Assembly (NCBI GenBank): GCA_012845835.1
Contig: JABAKD010000021.1
Location: 6,022,386 to 6,086,385, forward strand
Length of the DNA stretch: 64,000 bases
Origin: Undaria pinnatifida
Lineage: Eukaryota; Sar; Phaeophyceae; Laminariales; Alariaceae
Direction: 5' to 3'
Under the pieces are notes generated by a model, which was given only the letters and a program-made list of their open reading frames with translations, did not search any database and was not told where the DNA came from. Within the stretch, counting starts at the first letter, position 1. Every line of letters begins with the position of its first letter. Shown here one piece after another: positions 54,101 to 64,000 of the stretch. Both the position numbers and the translations under genes were made by a program.

Positions 54101-54374
54101 ACAATCGTCTGATGTAATGTCATGCCGTTCCCGTGGCAACGACAGCGCGAGCCATCCCTATCGGTTGTCAACGTTTCCAAATCAACAGCGTGGTATTCTG
54201 CCGTTGTTAAACCCTGCCTATCTATGTAGACCTGACTCAATCTGCGAGGAGCAAGTGCGGGTAAGATAGCTAACCCGAAAAAGCCATCTCTCGGGGGAGT
54301 GTGGCACTCTTGTGAACATCAAAAACTAGAAAAATGCTGGCCACGAAGAAAGGTTCCCGCCGGACTGCCGCCAG
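54101..54374. other. no supportable gene
   Basis: Unique-looking sequence between the tandem array and copy 3. Confidence 0.4.
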
Positions 54375-54378
54375 TTAC

Positions 54379-54631
54379 TGTTAAGGTACGGCCTCGAAAG
54401 GCCTGTAATTACTTGGATGGGTTTTGTATGACAAGGCTGGCGTTATATGTTCGGGAAAGTTTGGAAATAGATCGGAGGCACGTGCCTCCGATTTCAGAAG
54501 GTATCCGGGGCTCTGGTGGAATCGAATAAAGCTACGTCTCTACGATGAAAAAGAAAGTGAGTACTCTCCAAGGACCTGCTAAATTGGCAGACGTACAGGG
54601 GGCACTCTGTGTCCCCACCCATAACCTTACA
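54379..54631 (+). repeat. 5' LTR of copy 3
   Basis: 253 bp, TGTTAAGGTACGG to CCTTACA. It lacks about 15 bp near position 30 that the 3' LTR has. Roughly 25 further differences make it old. Confidence 0.85.
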
Positions 54632-54659
54632 ACTATCGTCGTCGGCAGGCCGAAATGCT

Positions 54660-55412
54660 TGAAGGAATAGTTGTTTTCGTGGCAGTTGTGGCAAAGCCCC
54701 CGGTTTTCTCGGAGGGCATCAGCGCGAGGTGAATGGAGGCCGCTTCAAAGGGGAGGGTCGTCTGTGGTAAACGAGTCAAAAACGGCGAATACTTTTGCAT
54801 ATTGGTGCGCTTTTAGTCGCCAGCAGTTCGATGTGTGGTGAAGCCAAGGGCCAGATGAATCATCGATGGGCATGGCAGTTGAGTGATGGCTCGATCCCAT
54901 CTGCCACGACAGCGACTGGGACGGCACTCGGCCTTGGCCACGCCCATGATCGGAGGGCCGGGGCCCCGACGGGGCGGATGACCGCGCTCCCGTCGAAACA
55001 AGGAGAGACAAAAAAGTTGTCCCGTTGACGGCAGGTGTCTTATGATGATTCGCGTAGTCACTAAACGCCCGCCACATAGCATTCGATAAGGAGTAAGGCC
55101 GCGGGTCCGTTGCCTTTTAACCAGGGTACAACGCAAGAAAGAGAGCCGGAAAGGGCTCAATCGCCGCCACCCGAACCACCTCCAACACCACATCCGTCCC
55201 CGGAGACAAAACACGCTCACTCCCCGTAGCGGTCGGCACAAGCACGCGAAACTTCCAACTGAAATCAGAAAAGAACATGCCGTCACACATTCCAAAAGTA
55301 TGCAACTTAGTGTAGCCCTACTCCGTGCCAACCCCGTCACAGTGCGTCATCAGCAGACGCAACAGGAGGGTGAAAGCCTCAGGCCCAAATGCTCCTCCTG
55401 CCATGGCTCTTG
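54660..55412 (-). pseudogene. gag fragment in reverse orientation (copy 3)
   Basis: The minus-strand order FGPEAFTLLLRLLMTH, YTKLHTFGMCDG, VAAIEPFPALF, then SAPSGPRPSDHGRGQGRVPS matches the gag of copy 1 (37,700-38,400). It opposes the direction of the LTRs and integrase of this element. Frameshifts are present. Confidence 0.8.
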
Positions 55413-55414
55413 TT

Positions 55415-56860
55415 ACCCTGGCACCACGCGCACGTTGCACATGCTGGAGCAATATTTTTTTTGGGTTGGCATGAATGTGTGCACCCGGTGGTGGCTTCGC
55501 CACTACTTGAATTGCCAAGCGCGGAAACCCCCACGGCTGACTGTCCGCTGGCCCATCATCTCAATGCCTCTACCGGAAATTCCAGGTGTCGCCGTCAGTG
55601 TTGACTACTCCGGCCTACTTCCGGCCACAGCACGATGCAACACCTACATCATGCTGTTCACCGATCGCGTCAGTCGCCGGGCCGACATGTTCAACGTTAC
55701 TGCCGCTGAGTTCACCGCGGAAGATACAGACAATATCATGCTAAACCAATACATCCCCCAGTGGGTGTGCCCGCGCACCATACTCTCGGACAACGGAGTG
55801 CACTTCTGCTCCAAGCTTTCACATGCTGTATATCAGCCGGTGGGTGTGCACAAGCTTGCTACAGGCTCATATAATCCCAACTCTAACGGGGGCGTTGCAC
55901 AGGTAAACCACACCATGGCCCAGATGCTGTCTATATTGGTCAACGAGCGACAAGACTATTTGGACTTGCATCTGCCTCACGTAGAATTCGCTTACGACAA
56001 TTATGTCACCCCGGCCGCGGGTCTGGCGCCCAACGAGGTCCACATGGGCAGACTCCCACGGCTCTCGCTGACGCGTTTCCAACGCACTGGTGTCGTGAGA
56101 CACCAGAATCCGGCCCATGACCACCTAGTCTATTGCGACTTGGCCACCGACCGGCAACAGCGCGCGAACGGCATTGTCCGCGCACACCACGCTTCACCGT
56201 TTCCCGTGTTAACCGCAGAAACCCCGTCCTCGCCGCCGCGCTGCGTCCAGCACCCATCTTCGCTGTGGGTGGTTGGGCATGGGTGAAATATTCTGCCTCT
56301 ACCATCCGCCAGGCTGTGAAGGCGGACACCGACGCCAAGGTACTCAAGGACAAACTCACGCTTAATTGGACGGGCCCGTACAAGGTCCTGGCCGTCGTCC
56401 CTGCTCCGCCGCCAAGACCCCCGACAACTCGCCGCTCTGTAGCAGCTTCCTCTTTTTTGGATCTCCCTTCCGACCTGCCCGGTTGAAACGCTGGTCGGCG
56501 TGTGTCCATCGAGCGCTGCAAACCCTGTGCCAACCCCACGACAGCGGTTACATGCCCAAGTACCTACCGACGGGGCTGACGCAGTACGTGCTTAACAATT
56601 TTTGCAAGAAGTCCCCGCCGTACCACGTCACTCGAGAAGGCGTTTCGACTCCTCTCCAACGGCTGGAGGTGGAGCAGATCACTGGTCATCATTCGGTACG
56701 GGGGCGAGGTGGCGTCATCGCGGTGCTTCACAAGACGCATTGGGCGGCACTCTCCGAACATTCCGGGGAGAGGGAAAAATACCTCCGCCTTTCCCGCCAC
56801 CATATCACGCGGTATTCATCCGGAACCACAGACCAGCACCGCCAAACCAACCGCCTTTAA
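55415..56860 (+). pseudogene. integrase and chromodomain (copy 3)
   Basis: Starts at TTRTLHMLEQYFFWVGM, just after the HH part of the zinc finger, and keeps the CC pair (HYLNCQARK). The core has D (VDYSGLLP), D (LSDNGVHF) and, where Glu is expected, Ala (GGVAQVNHTM). A frameshift near 56,200 moves the C-terminal domain to another frame. The chromodomain-like part (LEVEQITGHHSVRGRGG, HWAALSEHSGERE) lies at 56,660-56,800 and the reading continues into a TTDQHRQTNRL tail. Confidence 0.85.
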
Positions 56861-58155
56861 CGCCGAATGCGGATCGGGGCGGCACAGCGCGATCTCTCCC
56901 GCACCAACGTGAGACGTTTCTTAGCGCCGGGCTACGCCTGTGTTCCCCGCACCGATTGGATCCGTAGACACCACGACACAGTACTTCCTGAGGGAGCCCA
57001 CTTTTAGTAGAAGGGAGACGATGGGATACGGTGGCTTGGAAATATCAGCGAGAGCACTACCGAGGACAAGTATAACTGATCTGATTTCTAGACGACCCGG
57101 GACCGATTATTTTTTTTCTTCCCCCGGCGCGCTGTACGACTTCGACAAGAGCCGTAAGAGGCTCTTGGTGCCTGCAAGTTCACCTCGACAGTGCGCTTTC
57201 TCGGGGAATTCAACATAACGTTGACTAATTTCGAGGCGCGGCCGTGGCCCGTTGACTTCCAAGCCGCCAACCCTCCTCGATAGTTCTTCAACCTTTGGGG
57301 TTATGAGTTTCGAGTCTTTGTCTTCGGGTTGTTTATAATGTCCTGAGGGTCTTCGTTGAGTTTTGAGGCGGTTTTTTCAATAACTTCTTGATTTCTGTCC
57401 TGCCGAACCCCCTGCGCAGAGTCGGGCCAGGGTTCGGATTAAACGCCCCTACCTGAGGCGCCGGGCCGTCGCTTTCTCGATATTGTTCAATTTCGCCCTG
57501 CCGACGCCCTCATCACCCCAGAGCCGGGGGGCGATCAGGGTACCGTTTTTTCGCGTAACGTTGTACAGGGCGATGTACGGGTCTGTGTGTCATCTTTTAC
57601 CTTTTTTGTGTCGTACTTGTTCTACTGTACGTTTTCGACTAAACACTTTTCCCCCTAGCGAGGCTGTAGGTGTTGCTCCCATCCATCCCGGGTGTTTGTC
57701 GTTTCCTCGTCTTACCCCCCGCCATGCCGATGGCCCGCGGGAGGTTATTTCTCATGACTTGTCCCTTGTGTTAGCGCCTGTGTATTCCCCTCTATAAAGA
57801 CGAGGGCTCGCCTCGCCATAGTACCTTTTATGTGGTTGGTTCGCCGTAATGTCTTTCCTGCCCCCCCCCCCCCCCCGCTACAGCGGCGGTATGCGGCAGG
57901 TTTTAGAGCCTTTTCTGCCCCCCCCCCGCCAAACCGGCGGCACGCGGCAGGTTTTTGATGGGTGAGTTTTGCCTTGTAGCGTTTGCGTCCTCTAACGGCT
58001 TTTCTTCGCGTGTCCCTGGCTGCATAGCCAAAACGTTGGAGGTGTGGGAGTGGGTTTTGGGGAGCCGCATCTTCGACTCATGGTCTAGTTCGTAGAACTT
58101 GAATTTCCCCGAATCTCCCTTATTTCTGCGTATGCGACTCATCAGGGTGGGCTAG
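56861..58155 (+). repeat. Tudor-like remnant and 3' UTR of copy 3
   Basis: 56,870-57,110 keeps RIGAAQRDLS and a decayed GDDG module with stops. 57,110-58,155 matches the 3' UTR of copy 1, with C-rich units (57,865-57,960), CGGCGGTATGCGGCAGG and CATCAGGGTGGGCTAG just before the LTR. Confidence 0.7.
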
Positions 58156-58423
58156 TGTTCAGATACGGCCTCGAAAGGCCTGTATTTATCAGAACTTGAG
58201 AAAATTTGGATGGGTTTCGTATGATAAGGTTGGCGTTTTGAATTCGGGAAAGTTAGGAAATAGATCGGAGGCACGTGCCTCCGATCTCCGAAGCTATCCG
58301 GGGCTCTGGTGGAACCGAACAAAGCTACGTCTCTACGATGTATAATAAAATGAGTACTCGCCGAGGACCAGCTCAATTGGCAGACATTCCGGGATACTCT
58401 GTGTCCCCACCCATAACCTTACA
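58156..58423 (+). repeat. 3' LTR of copy 3
   Basis: 268 bp, TGTTCAGATACGG to CCTTACA, then TTAC. Confidence 0.85.
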
Positions 58424-58427
58424 TTAC

Positions 58428-58960
58428 AGTGCACCCTACCCATTCGGGCGTTGCACCTTGGCGCCATTTGCACACTCGCAACTGGCTTGAGATTTCATGC
58501 CGACTTTACGTAACCTTTTTTTTTCGTGTCCTTTGTACACATAACTGTAGTTGCAAGGTAAGTCGCCGACCTATATCTTGAATGAGGACACACAACCCGT
58601 AATACGCGCGATCGGAGTATGGCACACAGCTTGCAAAGATGAGTGTCGACAAAATATTCGATCTCACAGCTGGAGTGTATTTTTATTTCTACAATATTCG
58701 ACTAGTATGATTAGTGCGACGAGCAGCACACCAGAGAGCGCTACCGACGATAACAATATATCGGCGTCGAAAACCACGCGGAGTAGTTACAACCGGCGCC
58801 TAGTACGTAGCTGGTTCACACGAACGAATGCTGTAAGGTAGGTATATTTTAGTGATCCCTGTGAATGGTTTATGCCTGTGCAGAAATCTGATTTACTATG
58901 CACATGGCATTTTGGGTGTAGCATCTTTGGACATACAGCACGGGGGAACCTAGTCTATGT
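58428..58960. repeat. short dispersed repeats, including an A core
   Basis: 58,430-58,455 (CACCCTACCCATTCGGGCG) recurs at 59,350. An A core with a B remnant lies at 58,548-58,680. 58,690-58,955 holds nothing recognisable. Confidence 0.65.
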
Positions 58961-59112
58961 TTTTTTTTTTTTTATCCTCCGGCGGATGGGGAAAAATAAA
59001 GCTTCAGCTCACCACACTTCCACGTATTTTCATACGCGTCGTGTGTCGATGTAACTCAGTTGCGTTCGCAGCCCAACGCTAGCTGGCGCACCCTTCGGGT
59101 CCCATTGTAGGT
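58961..59112 (-). mobile_element. poly(A)-tailed retroposon fragment, family R1
   Basis: Begins on the plus strand with 13 T and ATCCTCCGGCGGATGGGG; about 90% identical by eye to 18,917-19,079 up to CCATTGTAGGTATA. Confidence 0.7.
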
Positions 59113-59591
59113 ATAGCGTACGCTGTCCCTATCAGTGGTCTTCGTTACAACCCCGGCAGCGCAAGCTGCCGGTGTGTACGGATGCGTGTGTATGTCGACC
59201 CGGCCTGTCCCCTGAGGGTCAGTTTCGGTGGAGATAGCCCCCCGGAATGTCATCTTTCCCGGTAGTGCGGGACTTGCGCAAGCTCACCCACTAACAAAAC
59301 CCCTGGCCGTGGGAGATGGCCTTCCGCCGGACTTGGTCCAGTTACGGTCCACCCTACCCATTCGGGCGTTGGTCCTGGTCTATGGTTTCCCGAACGGATA
59401 CAATAAAGAAAACCGGTCGCCCCGGTGGCGTATCAGGACATCCTCGAGCCTGGTACAGGACAGCTTCGTGAGTTCGAGCCCCGCCGAGTGCCTACTGGTA
59501 TGAGTTTGTTGGGAATGATTCTTGTGCTCGAACTGACTTGCGGAAAGCGCGAAAGAAAGCGTGAGTCAGCAACATTCGATGAAACATCGAC
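59113..59591 (+). other. possible tRNA-derived SINE head
   Basis: TGGCGTATCAGG (about 59,427) resembles a Pol III A box and GAGTTCGAGCCCC (about 59,470) a B box, about 45 bases apart as in tRNA-derived SINEs. A full cloverleaf cannot be drawn because acceptor and T stems do not pair. It lies just upstream of the R2 retroposon tail. Confidence 0.3.
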
Positions 59592-60010
59592 GAGCAGTGG
59601 GACTGCTGAAGACCCAGGCTACGGTAGGGGGGCCCCCTTTTGGGCTATTTATTTCAGTGGCTAGGGGTCACTCGCGCGAGTAACCCCTTTGTTCCTATGC
59701 AAGCTTACGTTTTCTTTATGTTTTACATTGACGAAGTCAATCCGCAATGCAAAGGTGATATAAGCTGCGCCAAACCAAGTGCCTAAACCATCTTCATCCG
59801 TAGGGTACAGAGCTACTCGTGCGAGTGGCTCAAACACACCAGCGAAAAAGGGGGTACCCCCCCTACCGTAGCCTTGGTCTGAACCCTATGCGCGATAAAA
59901 GTTGAATGAAAGAACCATGGGGGAGACGGGACGAGACGTGTAACCAGGGCTTATCCAGAAGCTGGAAAGTAGATTTGTGCGCAAAAATAAAAACAAGAAA
60001 AAAAAACATA
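59592..60010 (+). mobile_element. retroposon family R2 copy, interrupted by a MITE
   Basis: GCAGTGGGACTGCTGAA continues after the MITE as CCCTATGCGCGATAAAAG and ends in an A-rich tail (about 59,980-60,008). The uninterrupted paralogue is 27,940-28,075. Confidence 0.6.
59611..59879. mobile_element. MITE, 269 bp, with 4-bp TGAA duplication
   Basis: Termini GACCCAGGCTACGGTAGGGG and CCCCTACCGTAGCCTTGGTC are inverted repeats. Pairing continues imperfectly inward through the ACTCGCGCGAGT and ACTCGTGCGAGT regions. TGAA flanks both sides (59,607-59,610 and 59,880-59,883). The interior is non-coding, so mobilisation would need a transposase from elsewhere. Its superfamily is not assigned. Confidence 0.85.
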
Positions 60011-60955
60011 AATGTGGTCTGAAGTGGTCCCTAATTCTATTATTAGGGTCACCACGTGAGAGAGTGGGAAAAAAAGCCCCTCACTCAGTGGCACTACTTA
60101 CTCGTAGACGTTCTGTTTTTTCTTTCGTTTTTCAGTAATTCAATACCAGGTACATGTTTTCCACTTCTCTCTTCCAACCCCGATTGCGCTCCGGATTTCG
60201 TGACTCCCGCCTCCGCGAGCCTGCCTGTGACCTTAACACTTGGGTTCATCCATCATGCTAGCATCAAGTATGTCTGGCTAAATGGTGGGGCATGACTCTC
60301 TTTGGCCTGTGCTCCCTTCCGTTCTGTTGGTGCCTCTATTTGTGCTCGGCTTACCTCGGCGGCGTCTCGCTGGTCTTGCAACCCACATACTATTTCGTAT
60401 GCTTGCCTTTGTATTTCGACCCCGTATTGTTGGATCATGCGTGGGATTCTCGGGCTCTTCCCCTGAGGTGGTATCCTTGGTTTTGGAGTCGTGCTTTTTT
60501 CTCTCCGGGCAGCTTCCTTCCCATACATTGGAAATTGTGTAAGGAGGGTGATATGGCAGTTATCAGACATCCGGTTTGGCTTATCACAGGTGATCTGACC
60601 ACTAATTGGTAGCGAGAGAGCACAAAACCTGCAGGTCAGCACACGAGACCGTTAGCAAGGTATGACAGAGAATACTATAAGAAAAATTGAAATAATATTG
60701 AAAATAGTGTAGACCTATTTTTATGGGAAAAACTTTAGCTATAATTTCTGGCGCTTATTTTTAGAGTTTTGAGGCTCCAAAAATTACTGCATCAGAATTA
60801 AGGGGCGTACGTTATGGCTTCTGAGTGTTGGAGAGTGGTTTTATTTTTTAATCTGGTAGGCCTTGTTTTGTCGTTTGCTTTTTTTCTTAAACGTGGCACG
60901 TACACTGCTGTCGGCGGCGATGTTAGGTCACTACCGCCTCTGCTGCTGTCTCTGC
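60011..60955. other. ambiguous frames, no certain gene
   Basis: A 129-codon minus frame (60,253-60,642; QQYGVEIQRQAYEIVCGLQD) and 86-106-codon plus frames rich in Leu, Phe and Trp overlap. Neither strand shows a known domain. The minus frame has the more protein-like composition. Confidence 0.25.
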
Positions 60956-60956
60956 T

Positions 60957-61142
60957 GCTTTGTATTTTGCTTTCGAAGTTGTATCATATATTTGCGCACC
61001 CCCCGCTCGGAGCACGGGGGGGCGGAGAGAGGAACAGGCCCTCGGGGCTGCTCCAACAGCAACCCCACGCTATCGTCCGTAACCCTGAGTCAAGTTCCAT
61101 CCCAACTGGCGATGTCGAGCTTTCGACGCCAGCCAGCCTCCA
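60957..61142 (-). repeat. direct repeat, distal copy (B2 candidate)
   Basis: TTGTATTTTGC, GCGCACCCCCCGCTCGGAGC, GGGCTGCTCCAACAGCAACC, ending CCAGCCTCCA. About 92% identical by eye to 62,004-62,182. Position and spacing downstream of the recombinase fit split direct repeats of Ngaro/DIRS-type elements. Confidence 0.8.
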
Positions 61143-62003
61143 TCGGAAAGACTCACAAAAATAAACATGGTCCTCAGCACAAGCACACACGACACATCTA
61201 ACGCCAATATCATGTACTAGAGGAGTACCATAATATATACATGACGCCAGTATACATATGTAATTCTCGGCCAAGCCGCACTATTACGGACAACTCTCTC
61301 TCCTGCAGTTTCAGATTGCGCCAATACCGAGCTAAGTGTGGGACCCAACCACTGCGCCTGCTCATTAGCATCCGTCATCACACATCCTCTGCACAGCATA
61401 GTGCAAATTCCATACGAGGAAGAATGGACGGACCTCCAGCGTGGAGACATGCGTGCATGTTCGCGACGCACGGTAGCAAACCGACATCGCACCAACGCCT
61501 TCATTGCACCATGCAGCTCCCCGAAGGAGGAAAAAGAAGAGGGGCGCACCTCCAGCTTGGAGACGTGCGCGCGCCACGCTGATGACACAAACAGGAACCC
61601 TGAGCACCACACGTAAATTAGAATTATACGCGCCATCTACGACACCCGGGCGGCTGCATACCGCCCCCTAGGTACGTGTAGCTAACAGCAACGAAGACTC
61701 TCCCGCGTTGCTGCGACCGTCTCAGTCCCCTTCCACTGACGCCCTCAAAAGCACAGGCGGATGGGTGGGAAATCAGCCAGTCAATCACACCTTGACCTTG
61801 TCTTGCTGACGATGCTCCTCTCTTCTCTGCGTGGTTCGCTTACTAGTCAGCCACAAGACAAACTGATCCAAGGTTCTCTTTGCTATACCAGGACGGGTAC
61901 AAGTAACCACCCGCGTTGATCTCATTGGTCAACGTGCAGTAACCCCAAACTTCTTCCGTAGATACAAAACCCTTATTTTCTCGTGCCTCGATAATAACAC
62001 GCT
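61143..62003 (-). other. segment between the direct repeats (A2 candidate)
   Basis: 860 bp with short overlapping ORFs and no coding signal. If the split-repeat model holds, this should recur upstream of the reverse transcriptase beyond base 64,000. Confidence 0.35.
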
Positions 62004-62182
62004 TTGTATTTTGCGTTCGAAGTAGTATCATATTATTGCGCACCCCCCGCTCGGAGCACGGGGGGGCGGAGAGAGGGACAGGCCCCCGGGGCTGCTCCAA
62101 CAGCAACCCCACGCTATCATCCGTCACCCTTTGTCAAGTTCCATCCCAACTGGCAATGTCGAGCTTTCGATGCCAGCCTCCA
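62004..62182 (-). repeat. direct repeat, proximal copy (B1 candidate)
   Basis: Same sequence as 60,957-61,142, located about 150 bp beyond the end of the recombinase frame. Confidence 0.8.
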
Positions 62183-62336
62183 ATAATGGTATTTGGCTCA
62201 GCTTACGGACGCAGTGCGTGCCTCCCCTACCCCCTTTGCTGTACCCCTAGGGTGCGCACGTGAAGATCCAACTTATTTCTATCCGCTTGGAACAAATGAT
62301 GAGGTTGCGTACCAGCTGAAATAGTTACGTCGACTT

Positions 62337-63500
62337 CTATCCCTCCAGATTTGGAATGCGGTTAACTTGCCCCCAATCCGTACCCTGCCCCGGCTGGATC
62401 CCGTTACCCATCCCCTCCTGGGCCATTAAATTTGCTACCCGGCTGGCATCCTTCCCGTGGCTACGAACGTACGCCATATAGGCATCAGACGCACACCGGC
62501 CCTCCCGTTGCAACGTCTCTGGAGAGGCACCCCCTGCTGATAAGTGCGTTGCGCCCCCAATCCTACGGGAGTGCAAGGCGTACTCATCCACCCGCACGCC
62601 CGCCAACGCAACCACTTCTCGCAGCGCTACCGTTGCTTGCTGTTCCGTCCACATAGACCATCTACCACCACCAATGCCGTACGCCACGAGGGGAGCCGAT
62701 GAGGACAAAAATAAATAAGAAGACATCAACTCCAGCATACGATCGACAGCACCGCCACCGGCCCCCACGGGCCTTGGTGAACCCGCCCGAAAGTGCGAAA
62801 TAACCGCCCCTTTGCGCAACTGGTCGACCTTAGACCCACGAAATCGAACCTCGACGCCCCCAACTGTACCCGACCGCGAAAGAAAGCCACGTCTGCCCGC
62901 CGTAAACAATACGTTTCGTGGATGCTCGACCGGGTTTCTGCGAACATTTCGGACGCGCGGGTCAAAAAAGAAAACGACGCACACAACGCAAGCCACAACA
63001 CGCGTCCCCCGTTACCCCAGGCAGGGATTACAGTTTCGCCAGCAAGCAACGTAGCCCATGACACTGGCCGACGCACGGTCGCCATATTACCCACTTCGGC
63101 ATGCGAGCGCTCCGCACCTTTGAGGGCGCTCGCGATGAAAGGGGTGAGTTGTGTCGAGCTCGAAACAGCGTGAAATGAGATGAAAAAACTTAATGGCCGA
63201 CAAATGGCTTTCGATAGTCGCCGACCGCAATCTCTTCGTAGCGAACGCGTATGCTACGTATTCGAACAAATGCCACATGTTGGTCATATCGTCAATGCCG
63301 CGTTCAAGAAAGATGGCAACACCAGAACGTACCCGAAAGTCTACCCATGCTCCAAAATGCCCCAAATAAGCTCGTTCAGTCGAGGCCCCAACGGCGTGTC
63401 GCACGAGTCTGAGGCCAACACCAGAGTACATGGAGAAATGCCGATGGTCCCCAGTTCCCGAACCTGCCACAGGATGTTGGGAGGAACGCCGCGCGATTAA
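62337..63500 (-). pseudogene. tyrosine recombinase of a DIRS/Ngaro-like retroelement
   Basis: Integrates the element's circular DNA by strand exchange. An N-terminal helical domain (STERAYLGHFGAWVDFR, then SHLSAIKFFHL) lies in the frame at about 63,450-63,160. A frameshift near 63,155 leads to the next frame (TVRRPVSWATLLAGE, FLTRASEMF). A second frameshift near 62,855 leads to the catalytic part: VEVRFRGSKVDQLRKGA, ALHSRRIGGATHLSAGGASP (H-x-x-R) and SDAYMAYVR with the nucleophile Tyr. The usual Trp after 'REGR' is Cys. The frame ends at 62,337. The family is clear; this copy is inactive. Confidence 0.85.
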
Positions 63501-64000
63501 TCGAGAACGGAGCCGCGATCCCAGCGAGAGATACCGTCGGCGGCAGCGTTGTGGATACCATGGCCTCGAAATGCCATTCGGACGGCACTTCGAGAACGCC
63601 GAGAAGACGCATGACGGCACCGGAACGCGGTTCCAGCCCCCCCTGACACCGCCGTACCCAATGCACGGCGGCCTCGTTGTCTCCCCGCAACAAAGCACAA
63701 TCTCCCGTCGCTGACGGTCGATCGGCACACGAAGACACCAATATAAAGGCCGACAAAACCATTCCCTAAAGTTCAAGCACGTTGATAGATAAGTCGTCCA
63801 CCCCGCGGACGGACTTACTCGAGCCGCAAAACCGTGACTGTTCCTGGGCTTTGAGATCATAGCGCCAGTAAACACCGGTTTCGAGACAATATCCCCCGAC
63901 GGCGGTTTTGGACGCGTCCGACAACAACGTACGTTGTGCCGGGCTCTCCAACAAATGATACATCGGCGCCGACAGCACCCCGCCGCGCGCGTCAACACCT
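63490..64000 (-). pseudogene. RNase H domain of the same retroelement (partial)
   Basis: Continues beyond the window. It has the first Asp (LLSDASKTAVGGY), the Glu (INVLEL), an in-frame TAG directly after it, then the third acidic residue (LLRGDNEAAVHWVRR). The last Asp (AAADGISRWD) is in another frame near 63,515-63,540. It leads directly into the tyrosine recombinase, the RT-RH-YR order of DIRS, PAT and Ngaro elements. The RT should lie beyond base 64,000. Confidence 0.8.

Larger units (their letters stand above)
54379..58423 (+). mobile_element. Ty3/gypsy element copy 3, internally rearranged
   Basis: Both LTRs (54,379-54,631 and 58,156-58,423) are in plus orientation. TTAC lies directly outside each (54,375-54,378 and 58,424-58,427), so the ends are from one insertion. 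Inside, a gag piece in reverse orientation (about 54,660-55,412) abuts the integrase in forward orientation (about 55,415-56,860) followed by chromodomain, Tudor-like remnant and 3' UTR. NADAR, protease and RT are absent. The integrase Glu is replaced (GGVAQVNH), so it is inactive. Confidence 0.88.

Noticed and set aside
59415-59500. Functional tRNA gene
   Set aside because: A- and B-box-like motifs occur, but stems do not pair; kept only as a possible SINE head.

Overview
This window is eukaryotic nuclear DNA that is almost entirely transposable elements and dispersed repeats. No host gene can be named with confidence. The evidence is a Ty3/gypsy polyprotein with integrase, chromodomain and Tudor-like domains, a tyrosine-recombinase (DIRS/Ngaro-type) retroelement, a hAT transposase remnant, poly(A)-tailed retroposons, MITE-like elements, long microsatellites and GT-AG splice signals. 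This mix fits a stramenopile, most likely a brown alga, but that assignment is inference from element types and texture only.

Region 1 (1-28,750) is a mosaic of non-coding repeats with a few weak coding candidates. The main repeat families are: A, a core of about 105 bp present at least 15 times; B, units of roughly 1 kb ending in A cores; C, a degenerate CCGGGTACGGG minisatellite; D and E, smaller dispersed stretches; and poly(A)-tailed retroposons. The hAT C-terminus lies at 2.7-3.1 kb. A 275-codon ORF lies at 13.9-14.7 kb. Possible exons of spliced genes lie near 7.9, 13.0, 17.2 and 24.0 kb.

Region 2 (28,754-43,814) is a nearly complete Ty3/gypsy element of about 15 kb on the minus strand (copy 1). 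It has two 268-269-bp LTRs and a 4-bp target duplication (AATA). It inserted into an older family C/D repeat that resumes at 43.8 kb. Its order on the minus strand is LTR, a 3.3-kb leader with an 83-bp tandem array, gag with a CCHC knuckle, a repetitive linker, a NADAR (YbiA-like) domain, aspartic protease (DTG), RT, RNase H, linker, integrase (D,D35E), chromodomain, Tudor-like domain, 3' UTR and LTR.

Region 3 (44,541-52,956) is a second, more decayed minus-strand copy (copy 2). It has lost RT, the DTG protease and the 3' LTR but keeps a NADAR remnant. Its leader carries a 270-bp foldback. Region 4 (53.0-54.4 kb) holds a family B repeat and a 96-bp tandem array. Region 5 (54,379-58,423) is a third copy (copy 3) with both LTRs and a 4-bp duplication (TTAC), but inside it a reversed gag piece is joined to the integrase end.

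Region 6 (58.4-60.9 kb) holds retroposons and a 269-bp MITE with a TGAA duplication. Region 7 (60.9-64.0 kb) is the RNase H and tyrosine-recombinase end of a DIRS/Ngaro-like element on the minus strand. It is broken by frameshifts and a stop, and is followed by a repeat pair that fits split direct repeats.

The most unusual point is a NADAR domain inside the polyprotein frame of a Ty3/gypsy element, seen in two copies. NADAR proteins act on ADP-ribose-linked substrates, and some remove ADP-ribose from guanine in nucleic acids. The element may therefore carry its own activity against ADP-ribosylation of its RNA or cDNA. That function is a hypothesis.
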